Shown piece after piece: positions 1 through 6,890 of a DNA stretch of 20,739 bases. Made by a program: the position numbers and the translations under genes. The notes beneath the pieces are model-generated. The model was not told where the DNA came from. It did not search any database and worked only from the letters and a program-made list of their open reading frames with translations. The stretch lies in assembly GCA_035533815.1 (NCBI GenBank), contig DATLTB010000143.1, positions 1 to 20,739 of the forward strand, given 5' to 3'. This stretch comes from JANWKA01 sp035533815 (GTDB taxonomy: Bacteria; Bacteroidota; Bacteroidia; Chitinophagales; Chitinophagaceae). Position 1 is the stretch's first letter. The number at the start of each line of letters is the position of its first letter.

Positions 1-761
1 ACCAGGAAAAGCATGCAGTCAGCAGACTGGTGGGTGCACCACCTGGTTATGTGGGCTATGATGAAAGTGGTCAGCTTACCGAGGCAGTCAGAAGGAAGCC
101 CTATTCTGTAGTTCTGCTTGATGAAATTGAGAAAGCTCATCCTGATGTATTTAATCTGCTTCTTCAGGTGCTTGATGATGGCAGGTTAACGGATAACAAG
201 GGGAGGGTGGTGAATTTTAAAAACACCATCATCATCATGACTTCAAACCTGGGAAGTGGCATCATACAGGAAAATTTTGAAAAAGTGAATGAAAAGAACC
301 GGGAAGAGGTGGTCAATGCGACGAGGGTAGAAGTGATCAACCTGCTCAGGCAAACCATTAGACCGGAATTTTTGAACCGGGTTGATGAAATCATCATGTT
401 CCAGCCGTTGTTGAAGAAAGAAATCAGGGATATTGTCAATATTCAATTGAAAGGACTCCAGGAATTGCTTGCCAAAAGTGGAATAATGCTGGAATTCTCC
501 GATTATGCCCTGGATTACCTGACAGAACAGGGATATGATCCTCAGTATGGTGCCAGGCCACTTAAGAGACTGATTCAGAAGGAGATCATTAACCTCCTTA
601 GCCGCAGGATTATCAGCGGTGAAATAGATAAATCCAAGTCAGTATTGGTGGATGTATTTGACGGAGTGGTGGTCATACGGAATGGTAAACCTGATCACAT
701 CAGGGAAAATCCATCCGGAACCTCCAGGCACCTGGTTCCGGAATCTGAGAACCTAAAATAA
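1..761 (+). CDS. clpB: ATP-dependent disaggregase ClpB, C-terminal part (5' end outside window)
   Basis: This is the C-terminal half of the second AAA+ module (D2) of the Hsp104/ClpB disaggregase, which with DnaK extracts and refolds aggregated cytoplasmic proteins. The reading frame is open from base 3, so the GTG at base 30 is an internal codon and not the start. Visible landmarks are the pore-loop motif GAPPGYVGYDE, the Walker B segment VVLLDEIEKAH, sensor 1 in IIIMTSNLGS, the arginine-finger region RPEFLNRVDEI, and sensor 2 in QYGARPLKR in the small domain. The wording GAPPGYVGYDESGQLTEAVR favours ClpB over ClpC. The protein ends TAA at 759-761 with a roughly 45-residue tail after the small domain. 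A hairpin terminator follows. Identification is firm; the N-terminal and D1 domains cannot be checked here. Confidence 0.95.
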   Translation, partial: QEKHAVSRLVGAPPGYVGYDESGQLTEAVRRKPYSVVLLDEIEKAHPDVFNLLLQVLDDGRLTDNKGRVVNFKNTIIIMTSNLGSGIIQENFEKVNEKNREEVVNATRVEVINLLRQTIRPEFLNRVDEIIMFQPLLKKEIRDIVNIQLKGLQELLAKSGIMLEFSDYALDYLTEQGYDPQYGARPLKRLIQKEIINLLSRRIISGEIDKSKSVLVDVFDGVVVIRNGKPDHIRENPSGTSRHLVPESENLK

Positions 762-795
762 TTTCAGGTTCATGCTTATGCTTAGGATATTTGTA

Positions 796-826
796 CCCGG
801 GGGTGGGAAAAGCTCCCGGGTTTTTT
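796..826 (+). terminator. Intrinsic terminator after clpB, abutting the folC start codon
   Basis: The arm ACCCGGGGGT (796-805) can pair with GCTCCCGGGT (813-822) through ten pairs, two of them G-T, around a 7-base loop. It is followed by a T-run up to 826. Stem plus U-tract is a textbook Rho-independent terminator for clpB. The T-run ends exactly where the folC ATG (827) begins, so folC either starts on read-through or has a promoter inside this spacer. A weak -7-like GATATTTG lies at 786-793. Confidence 0.75.
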
Positions 827-2122
827 ATGGCTGGCCACAATCAATACCAAGAAACGCTTGAATTCCTTTATGAGAAACTTCCCATGTTCAGCCACCTGGG
901 GAAAGTCGCTTACAGGGCTGACCTGAATAATATCATTGCCCTTTGCAGCCTGCTTGGAAACCCAGAGCGTAAATTCCGGAGTGTGCACATTGCCGGTACC
1001 AATGGAAAGGGTTCGGTCAGCCATATGCTGGCTGCCATTTTCCAGGAGGCAGGATACCAGACCGGACTCTATACATCACCCCATTTAAAAGATTTTCGGG
1101 AAAGAATCAGGGTAAACGGCGAGATGGTGGAAAAGGATTATGTCACTGAGTTTGTGGCCCGAATAAAACCTGTTGCAGCTCAGATTCAGCCTTCCTTCTT
1201 TGAGATCACTGTGGCTATGGCTTTCAGTTATTTTGTGGATAAACAGGTAGATATCGCTATCGTGGAGACAGGCCTGGGTGGAAGGCTGGACAGCACCAAT
1301 ATTATTGTACCAGATCTGGCAGTGATTACCAATATCAGCTATGACCACCAGAATATCCTGGGAAACAGCCTGAAACAAATTGCCCGGGAAAAAGCCGGCA
1401 TTATCAAAACAGGTGTTCCCGTGGTGATCGGGGAAGAACAGGAGGAAGTCGCTGATATAATGATTGGCCAGGCACTCCAATGTTCATCGCCCCTGTTTTT
1501 TGCTGACCAGGAATTCCAGATTTTATCTTCAGAATGGTATCCCGATCACCTGCAGGTGAGGGTCCAAAGCTCAGATTTTCAGATTGCGAATACTTATTCC
1601 ATGGACCTTAATGGGCAATACCAGGCTAAAAATCTGTTAACCGTTTTATCCTCATGCCGGCATTTGACTAAATCCTGGAATCTTTCCGAACAGGGTATTC
1701 AAAGTGCCCTTTCCCAGGTAAAAAAGCGGACCGGATTAAGGGGAAGATGGGACCAGGTATCTTCCAATCCTGCCATCGTAATGGATGTCGGACATAATGA
1801 ATCCGGAATCCGGGAGATTTGCCGCCAGCTGGATACCATGGTATATGGCAGTTTACATATTGTGTTAGGTACGGTAAAGGATAAGGATATCCATGGAATA
1901 TTGGCAGCCCTGCCCCGGTCTGCCCAGTATTATTTTTGCCAGGCAGCTATTCCCAGGGCTTTGGGAAAAGAACAACTGGCTGACAAGGCCGGGGAGTTTG
2001 GTCTTTCAGGAAGAGTATTTGCATCCTCCCGGGAAGCCCTGGATGCTGCCCGGGAAAATGCCAGTCCGGCTGATTTAATCCTGGTATGCGGATCCTGTTT
2101 CGTCGTCGGGGAATTGATTTGA
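827..2122 (+). CDS. folC: Bifunctional folylpolyglutamate/dihydrofolate synthase
   Basis: FolC is a cytoplasmic ATP-dependent ligase that adds glutamate to dihydropteroate and/or to reduced folates. Seen in the 431-residue product: the P-loop HIAGTNGKGSVSHML (glycine-rich loop at residues 57-63), the folate-binding-type segment YTSPHLKDFRERI, VETGLGGRLDSTN, the metal/ATP segment ISYDHQNILG followed by EKAGIIK, and the C-terminal-domain motif MDVGHNESGI. Length matches the family. An upstream in-frame TTG at 791 would add 12 residues, but they would be encoded by the clpB terminator hairpin. ATG 827 fits the usual short N-terminus before the QETLEFLYEKLP helix, so I chose it. The gene stands alone between clpB and the deaminase gene. 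Whether it has both DHFS and FPGS activity cannot be read from sequence; single-copy FolC proteins usually do. Confidence 0.93.
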   Translation: MAGHNQYQETLEFLYEKLPMFSHLGKVAYRADLNNIIALCSLLGNPERKFRSVHIAGTNGKGSVSHMLAAIFQEAGYQTGLYTSPHLKDFRERIRVNGEMVEKDYVTEFVARIKPVAAQIQPSFFEITVAMAFSYFVDKQVDIAIVETGLGGRLDSTNIIVPDLAVITNISYDHQNILGNSLKQIAREKAGIIKTGVPVVIGEEQEEVADIMIGQALQCSSPLFFADQEFQILSSEWYPDHLQVRVQSSDFQIANTYSMDLNGQYQAKNLLTVLSSCRHLTKSWNLSEQGIQSALSQVKKRTGLRGRWDQVSSNPAIVMDVGHNESGIREICRQLDTMVYGSLHIVLGTVKDKDIHGILAALPRSAQYYFCQAAIPRALGKEQLADKAGEFGLSGRVFASSREALDAARENASPADLILVCGSCFVVGELI

Positions 2123-2139
2123 TTTTCTGATATAATTTG
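2114..2139 (+). promoter_or_regulatory. Possible promoter for the guanine deaminase gene
   Basis: TATAATTTG (2131-2139) resembles the Bacteroidota -7 element TAnnTTTG with one extra base, and a TTG at 2114-2116 could be the -33 part. Spacing is shorter than ideal (14 bases). It overlaps the folC stop region and lies about 46 bases upstream of the next ATG. Weak call. Confidence 0.3.
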
Positions 2140-2185
2140 CGACTAAATAGAAATTTTTGTATTTTCCATAAGTAAACGGGAATAT

Positions 2186-2665
2186 ATGATCGGTTCAAGG
2201 GAAATGCATTTCATGCATCGGGCAGTGGAACTATCAAAAAAAGCCCTTTCCGGAAACCGGGGAGGGCCTTTCGGGGCCATTGTGGTCAGGAAGGATGAAA
2301 TTATTGGAAACGGGTACAATCAGGTTATTTCCACCAATGACCCAACTGCCCATGCGGAAATCCTGGCCATTCGGGATGCCTGCCGCTACCTGGGAAGTTT
2401 TGAACTTAGGGAATGTGAGATCTATTCTTCCTGTGAACCCTGCCCCATGTGCCTGGGGGCCATATACTGGGCAAGGATGGATCGGATTTATTTTGCCAAT
2501 AGCCGGGAAGAAGCCCATGCCATAGGATTTGATGACCGATTTATATATGATCAGCTGATGCGGCCTTTGGAAGAGAGAACTATTCCCCTGATCCGGCTTG
2601 TACACCCCGAATCCCTGACCATTTTTGCAGAATGGCACCAAAAGGAGAATAAAGCCATTTATTGA
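2186..2665 (+). CDS. guaD: Guanine deaminase-type zinc deaminase (CDA superfamily)
   Basis: This is a 159-residue cytidine-deaminase-fold enzyme. Family relatives of the Bacillus GuaD type hydrolyse guanine to xanthine plus ammonia in purine salvage and work as domain-swapped dimers. The zinc and catalytic motif HAE is at residues 56-58 and PCPMC at 85-89 (ligands His56, Cys86, Cys89; proton shuttle Glu58). What points to GuaD rather than TadA is the segment CLGAIYWARMDRIYF followed by GFDDRFIYDQ and EERTIPLIRL near the C-terminus. Length is normal. ATG 2186 is the first start after the folC spacer and leaves only nine residues before the first helix; ATG codons for residues 7 and 10 are possible alternatives. 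The gene ends only 15 bases from the convergent anti-sigma gene. A different nucleoside or pterin substrate is not excluded. Confidence 0.85.
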   Translation: MIGSREMHFMHRAVELSKKALSGNRGGPFGAIVVRKDEIIGNGYNQVISTNDPTAHAEILAIRDACRYLGSFELRECEIYSSCEPCPMCLGAIYWARMDRIYFANSREEAHAIGFDDRFIYDQLMRPLEERTIPLIRLVHPESLTIFAEWHQKENKAIY

Positions 2666-2680
2666 TTTTCAGGGAATTGC

Positions 2681-3106
2681 TTATTTTTTTTGGGATTGGT
2701 TAATGGAATGACCAGATTTCGTAACGTTCCTTGCCGCAAAATGAAAAGACATATAGGCAACCAGGATAATCACCAGTACTATGAATACAGCAAGACTAAG
2801 CAGGATATTAAGCTGTTGCTTTTTCCGGATTCGGGGATGATGTTTCAGATGTCTGAAGATTCGATCGTTGACCTGGCTGACCATTTCAGGTATCCTGGAA
2901 CTGGGCTGCACGCTGGCAAGCCCTTCTAGGGCATCACTACATAAGGCACATCCGGCTAAGTGAAGTTCAATACGTCTTTTAGCGGTGTCAGATAATTCTC
3001 CGGACAAATAATTGATCAGTTCCTGGCTGTTCAGGCATTGGCTTGGTGTAAAAAGTTCTGACATTTCCTGGTCCATGGTACCATACTTTGTTTTATAAAC
3101 GTTCAC
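2681..3106 (-). CDS. Membrane-anchored zinc-finger anti-sigma factor
   Basis: This is a 141-residue putative anti-sigma factor that would hold the adjacent ECF sigma factor inactive at the inner membrane. It has an N-terminal cytoplasmic zinc-finger-type domain with the motif His49-x3-Cys53-x2-Cys56 (HLAGCALC) and an upstream Cys24, a linker with basic residues at about 88-97, one transmembrane helix at about 99-121, and a short periplasmic tail of about 20 residues. Such a small tail leaves no obvious sensor domain. The GTG start (3106) overlaps the sigma stop codon as GTGA, which suggests translational coupling. An internal ATG at 3076 (residue 11) is an equally usable start. Context (sigma gene immediately upstream) and the HCC motif support the role; the partner is inferred. 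Confidence 0.8.
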   Translation of the reverse strand: MNVYKTKYGTMDQEMSELFTPSQCLNSQELINYLSGELSDTAKRRIELHLAGCALCSDALEGLASVQPSSRIPEMVSQVNDRIFRHLKHHPRIRKKQQLNILLSLAVFIVLVIILVAYMSFHFAARNVTKSGHSINQSQKK

Positions 3107-3687
3107 CGTCTTCCTGATTCAGGAGGTAGCCTACGGTCAAGCAATATCCGTAAATTCCTTTTGCCATTCTGGATATGGCTTTTAACCTGCATCATTGAAA
3201 ATCCAGTTTCCGAAGCTATATCCTGGTAGGATTTTTTATCCAGATAAAACCGGACCACGCAAGTTTTTTGACCTTCGGGCAGCCTGCAAAGGGCGTTATC
3301 CAGGTCAGCCAGCATGGTCTCCTGGTGTTGCTTCCATAAGTTTTCTTCCCCTTGGTCTTCTTTCAGGTCTGGCCATTCGTCAACCGACTGAACCCTTATT
3401 CTCTTTCCAGACCGCAACTGCATCAGGCAGTAATTTCGGGAAACCTGATATATCCAGGCCTTGAAATGGGTGACCTGATGATGTCGCAGATCATCCAGTG
3501 TTTTGAGAAAAATCTGCTGAATACTGTCTTTCGCGTCTTCGGTATTTTTCAGATATTTGATACAAACACCAAGAAGCAAGTGGGCATAACGGGAAAAAAG
3601 CAACCCAATCCATTCATTATTGTGGTCTTCCCGGAAAAGTTGCAGGATATCCTCGTCAGGCAGATCAGAATACTTTTGCCAGTTCAC
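3103..3687 (-). CDS. ECF-type RNA polymerase sigma-70 factor
   Basis: This is a 194-residue extracytoplasmic-function sigma factor with the two usual DNA/RNAP-binding domains. Region 2 spans about residues 28-95 (helices with YLKNTEDAKDSIQQIFLK and FKAWIYQVSRNYCL). Region 4 spans about 128-184 (LPEGQKTCVVRFYLDKKSYQDIA then a helix-turn-helix with VKSHIQNGKRNLR). The only usable start is GTG 3687, because a TGA lies two codons upstream in frame. It is the first gene of a two-gene unit with the anti-sigma factor, overlapping it by 4 bases. The 62-base spacer to the divergent NlpC/P60 gene is where an autoregulated promoter would lie. No SusC/TonB receptor is next door, so it is not the classic transport-linked ECF arrangement. 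The target regulon is unknown. Confidence 0.92.
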   Translation of the reverse strand: MNWQKYSDLPDEDILQLFREDHNNEWIGLLFSRYAHLLLGVCIKYLKNTEDAKDSIQQIFLKTLDDLRHHQVTHFKAWIYQVSRNYCLMQLRSGKRIRVQSVDEWPDLKEDQGEENLWKQHQETMLADLDNALCRLPEGQKTCVVRFYLDKKSYQDIASETGFSMMQVKSHIQNGKRNLRILLDRRLPPESGRR

Positions 3688-3737
3688 TTTTCAATTTAAG
3701 GAATATTCAGATAAGGTGCATCAGTAAGTAAATTCCA

Positions 3738-3745
3738 TAAGTTTG
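3738..3745 (+). promoter_or_regulatory. Perfect -7 element TAAGTTTG just before the NlpC/P60 gene
   Basis: TAAGTTTG matches the Bacteroidota -7 consensus TAnnTTTG exactly and ends 5 bases before the ATG at 3750. Transcription would begin at about the start codon, giving a leaderless or nearly leaderless mRNA. No good TTG is seen about 19-20 bases upstream, so the call is tentative. Confidence 0.35.
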
Positions 3746-3749
3746 GGGA

Positions 3750-4538
3750 ATGGTTGGGGATCCACAGTTTGGTATTTGTCAGGTGCCTGTATTACCGGTA
3801 AGGGCAGTTCCCGGTCATGCGGCTGAAATGGTGACAGAACTGATATTCGGGGAATGCTTCATCATATTGAAACGGGGGCCTGACCATTGGCTCAGGATCC
3901 GTACCGCAGAAGATGGATATGAAGGTTGGTGTTCAGTGCGCAATCCATTACTAGTGGATGAATCCTTCTTCCGGATGAAAGACGAACCCCTGGCTGGGGA
4001 CTGGGTGAACCCAGTAATGGTTGAGACGACTTCTATAATGGCCCCGTTGGGCAGCAGACTGAAAGGATTGCAAAACGGGAAAGCGGTCTGGGGCTCCACC
4101 CGGATCTTTTTTTCAGGACCGTTAATTGTCAGGAATCCGGAAAAAACCATTAGCCCTGACCGGCTAAGGGAATATGCATTTCTTTTCCTGGGAAGCGGGT
4201 ATCTGTGGGGTGGGAAATCAGTATTTGGACTGGATTGTTCCGGGTTTACCCAATCCGTATACCGGCTGGTTGGCAGGTATATTTACCGGGATGCCTGGCA
4301 GCAATCCACACTGGGTGAAAAAGTAAGCAGCCTGGATCAGGCAAATTTGGGGGACCTGGCATTTTTCAATTCAGATCGGGGTAAACCCACTCATGTGGGG
4401 TTACTGCTGGGGCCGAACGAAATTATTCATGCAGCGGGTACTGTCAGGTTGGATCCGGTGGATGCTCAGGGCATCATCCATGCCATTACCGGGGAAAGAT
4501 CCCACCTCCTGACCGGAATAAGAAGATTATTTGATTAA
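3750..4538 (+). CDS. NlpC/P60 cysteine peptidase with N-terminal SH3-like domain
   Basis: This is a 262-residue putative peptidoglycan-peptide hydrolase. Proteins of this architecture (YkfC-like) cut between gamma-D-glutamate and the diamino acid of stem peptides, often for muropeptide recycling. Residues about 8-65 resemble a bacterial SH3 domain (FGICQVPVLPVRAVPGHAAE, then WLRIRTAEDGYEGWC), and a second SH3-like stretch may cover about 85-130. The catalytic domain has Cys163 in LDCSGFTQ, His215 in THVGLLLG and a third polar residue, His227, in IIHAAG, so the triad is complete. No signal peptide is seen, which fits cytoplasmic recycling better than wall cleavage. ATG 3750 is the only start that keeps the complete first SH3 strand. 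It is divergent from the ECF sigma gene and ends 5 bases from convergent tauE. Confidence 0.88.
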   Translation: MVGDPQFGICQVPVLPVRAVPGHAAEMVTELIFGECFIILKRGPDHWLRIRTAEDGYEGWCSVRNPLLVDESFFRMKDEPLAGDWVNPVMVETTSIMAPLGSRLKGLQNGKAVWGSTRIFFSGPLIVRNPEKTISPDRLREYAFLFLGSGYLWGGKSVFGLDCSGFTQSVYRLVGRYIYRDAWQQSTLGEKVSSLDQANLGDLAFFNSDRGKPTHVGLLLGPNEIIHAAGTVRLDPVDAQGIIHAITGERSHLLTGIRRLFD

Positions 4539-4543
4539 GGGAA

Positions 4544-4921
4544 TCACCGAGGCTTATCAAAAAATAACATTTTTACGGCAATGATGATCAGCAGGAAGGC
4601 AAATATCCGTTTGAGGATATAATCCGGGATTCCCACTGCCAGCTTTCCACCAAAATAACTTCCGGCTACAAACCCTACGATGATGACCAGGGCGATGCGA
4701 AAATCCACATATTGTTTTTTGTAGTATTCTATGACTGCCAGGATGCCAATCGGAGGAATCATGATGGCCAGGGTGGTGCCCTGGGCTTCATGCTGAGACA
4801 TGCCGAATAAATAAATCAGGGCGGGTACCAGGATAATGCCTCCTCCGACTCCCACCAGTCCGCTGAAATAACCTGCAAGCATGCCCAGAAGGAGCAGTCC
4901 GAAAATGATGATTAAGGTCAT
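4544..4921 (-). CDS. Half-size TauE/SafE family membrane protein
   Basis: This is a 125-residue integral membrane protein of the TauE/SafE (DUF81) superfamily, whose full-length members are proposed exporters of sulfite or sulfur-containing organic anions. It carries the family glycine-rich motif GLVGVGGGIILVPALIYLF after the first helix, then EAQGTTLAIMIPP, and the later segment IIVGFVAGSYFGGKLA, with about four hydrophobic helices in all. Ordinary members have about 250 residues and two repeats of this unit, so this is one half, presumably acting as a homodimer. I chose ATG 4921, 7 bases after the stop codon of the pyrophosphatase relic. ATG 4942 would overlap that relic, and the extension to TTG 4987 runs inside it. 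Substrate unknown. Confidence 0.8.
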   Translation of the reverse strand: MTLIIIFGLLLLGMLAGYFSGLVGVGGGIILVPALIYLFGMSQHEAQGTTLAIMIPPIGILAVIEYYKKQYVDFRIALVIIVGFVAGSYFGGKLAVGIPDYILKRIFAFLLIIIAVKMLFFDKPR

Positions 4922-4928
4922 GGGTGGT

Positions 4929-5465
4929 TTATTGGGAGGCATGAAGATAAGTTTTGTGTCCAGTAATACTCTGTTGAACGATCTCAAAGGCCTTTACCGT
5001 ACCCTGGACATCCTCCAAGGTCGCAGTGTTGTATTCCGGTGGCTTATTCGGATCAGAAAAAAGTTTTAGCGTTTCCATAAAGGAAAATTTGGAGGGCCTG
5101 GAAATCATCGATATCATTCATTCTCAAATCAAAGTGAACCAAACTATCATTTTTCCCAACATCCTCGCCATTGCTCACCATCTGCATAACACCAACCACC
5201 TTTGCTTCAAGGGTGTTCAGGGGTTCTGGTTCGATCCCGGATAATATTGGTTATCCAGGGATCAAGGTCAGCACCCTAGGATTGGGGAATAAAGCCAAAA
5301 TATACCGGATAATGGAAGGGGAATACCACATCCAGTCCATCCGGAGCGAACCACTTCCTTTATCCTGTGCATACCTGGCTCCGAACCCCTGGGAAATTAC
5401 GCATGCGCATTGACTATTTCTGGAAGCCGGTTTCCAGGTTGCACCTGATGCCAGGGGTTGAACAT
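4929..5465 (-). pseudogene. ppa: Decayed family I inorganic pyrophosphatase
   Basis: No single frame spans this region, but reading the minus strand while switching frames reconstructs a soluble inorganic pyrophosphatase from N- to C-terminus. NPWHQVQPGNRLPEIVNA (about 5459-5406) is followed by a stop. A second frame gives RYAQDKGSGSLRMD. A third gives FHYPVYFGFIPQS, a stop (TAG 5276-5278) and then GADLDPW, the remains of the metal-binding signature DxDPxD. A fourth gives LNTLEAKVVGVMQMVSNGED and RMNDIDDF, ending at TGA 5053. The last gives TLEDVQGTVKAFEIVQQS and ends TAA at 4929. At least four frame changes and several stops make it non-functional. The signature aspartate after DP is also lost. 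Family PPases hydrolyse pyrophosphate and are usually essential, so another PPase must exist elsewhere. Confidence 0.85.
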
Positions 5466-5630
5466 GTGGATATTAAGCATTGGTTTAGCTGATTTAGACA
5501 TACATATTCCTATCCAGTTTATATGGATGAAAAGCCGGATAAAATTAGTACGATCCATGATGACTAATACCCTCCTTCCAGCCCCGTCCATCTATTTTAC
5601 CGGAGAATAACCTAAAATAGGAATAGCTGA

Positions 5631-6107
5631 TTACCTGGATGTGTCCTGTTGTACCTGAGGAAGTAAAGTGTCGGGAAGGATCATATTTCCCGATAAGCTG
5701 TCCGCCCCCGGGCCTTCCAGCCTCGGCATGATATAATCTTTGGTAAAAGCTACTTTCCACTGCCCATCCACTTTGGTGAGATGAAGCGTTTCGGGTTTTG
5801 TTTCTGTGGAATTGAGGTAGGTTACCCTGGCCATATTGCCCTGAACCTGAACTTGCTGAATGCTTATGGTGGAATGGTGTATCTTATCCTGCTCTCCCGT
5901 TGGCAATGCACTGGTCAGGGAAGCCAGGGCAGTCAGCATGGATGCACTTTCGGGAGTTGCATATTTTTTGGCTTCTCCGTAATTGCTTTGCAATATAGCT
6001 TTCAAGAACCTGGAAGCCACCTGACTGGGGTCGGGTCCTGAATGGCAATCTGTACACAGGACGGTGAACAGGAATACTGAAGCCAGGGGAAGCAACGATT
6101 TTTTCAT
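5631..6107 (-). CDS. Exported DUF4878-like (NTF2-fold) small protein
   Basis: This is a 158-residue exported protein of unknown function. The N-terminus MKKSLLPLASVFLFTVLC is a signal peptide followed by Cys residues (Cys18, Cys21). No perfect lipobox is visible, but lipidation at one of them is plausible. The mature part begins PDPSQVASRFLKAILQSNYGEAKKYATPES, the pattern of the DUF4878 and related NTF2-like domains (one helix pair followed by a curved sheet), then strands with MARVTYLNSTE and DGQWKVAFTKDY. A longer frame reaches 6170, but ATG 6107 gives the proper signal peptide and lies just downstream of a convincing promoter. It is last in the purE-phoH-YiiX gene string, with its own promoter 63 bases after the YiiX stop. 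DUF4878 assignment is from pattern memory and moderately sure. Confidence 0.75.
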   Translation of the reverse strand: MKKSLLPLASVFLFTVLCTDCHSGPDPSQVASRFLKAILQSNYGEAKKYATPESASMLTALASLTSALPTGEQDKIHHSTISIQQVQVQGNMARVTYLNSTETKPETLHLTKVDGQWKVAFTKDYIMPRLEGPGADSLSGNMILPDTLLPQVQQDTSR

Positions 6108-6123
6108 ATCTCGGCAGACTAAG

Positions 6124-6155
6124 CAAAAATAGCCGTCAAATGGCAAACCAGCAAA
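6124..6155 (-). promoter_or_regulatory. Bacteroidota-type promoter for the DUF4878-like gene
   Basis: On the minus strand TTTG (6155-6152), a 20-base spacer and TATTTTTG (6131-6124) match the -33 TTTG / -7 TAnnTTTG consensus with ideal spacing. The ATG at 6107 follows 16 bases after the -7 element, giving a leader of about 10 bases. This is the best promoter in the window. Confidence 0.6.
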
Positions 6156-6170
6156 AAAAATGCACCTCAC

Positions 6171-6890
6171 TCAATGAAATACGGCTCTATAGATCAGGTG
6201 AGCATGTGGATTCAAATATAGATTATCCGGTGCGACATAAGTCATATGGTTAATATGGGTCAGCGGTATATATCCGCTGTCGCCTGTGGCTTTCAATAAG
6301 GATTTGTAGACAAATTCCGTACAATAAAGGCGGTTATCGGTTTTCAGGTCAAAGGACATATTAAACTTTACCCTTTCATCATAATACCGGTTTTCAATAC
6401 TATCCAGTCTTTTTAACTGTACACGATTGAGATTATAGCGGTAAACCGCAAATCCAAAATTATAGGCCGGGTCGCAGAAATACCCAAATGAGTCCCTGCG
6501 TAAGGTTTGGTTCGGATTATCCTCCCCTCCAATGGCATTGAATACCCTTATCCTTCCCCCGTCTATCTGCACCAATCCGCTATGGGAATAGGTTTTGTCC
6601 TGAAGGGAAAACTGTCGCAGGGTAAGGCTGATAAAATCATTCCCTGTCCGCATTACCAGGTCTCCGTCCCTGACTAACCAGCTCGCCTGAATGATCAGGG
6701 AATCATTATACCGGTCTTCCAGCCTTTTCTCCGATAAGCCTGGCGAACCTGGAACCATGGGCCGGTGGCAGGAACTGCAAAACAAAGTGAGCAGGATAGC
6801 CCGGACAATCAGATCTATTAATCTACCTGACAGTTCCTTTCCGGCAGAATCAGTGTTTATGGTGGTCTTCCTTTTCGTTTTCCCGTTCAT
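6171..6890 (-). CDS. YiiX/YebB-like permuted NlpC/P60 hydrolase, probably exported
   Basis: This is a 239-residue member of the circularly permuted papain-fold NlpC/P60 group (YiiX/YebB-like, DUF830 type). In permuted members the histidine precedes the cysteine, as here: His103 in YSHSGLVQ, after the domain start WLVRDGDLVMRTG, and Cys190 in LYCTEFVYKSL. Residues about 24-41 are hydrophobic and end FCSSC, so a lipoprotein or other signal anchor is likely, with a long basic N-region. ATG 6890 overlaps the 3' end of phoH by 41 bases; a further in-frame extension to 6953 lies wholly inside phoH and is unlikely. Substrates of the family are unsettled (lipid-linked or peptide amide bonds). The catalytic fold is fairly sure; the function is not. 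Confidence 0.8.
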   Translation of the reverse strand: MNGKTKRKTTINTDSAGKELSGRLIDLIVRAILLTLFCSSCHRPMVPGSPGLSEKRLEDRYNDSLIIQASWLVRDGDLVMRTGNDFISLTLRQFSLQDKTYSHSGLVQIDGGRIRVFNAIGGEDNPNQTLRRDSFGYFCDPAYNFGFAVYRYNLNRVQLKRLDSIENRYYDERVKFNMSFDLKTDNRLYCTEFVYKSLLKATGDSGYIPLTHINHMTYVAPDNLYLNPHAHLIYRAVFH

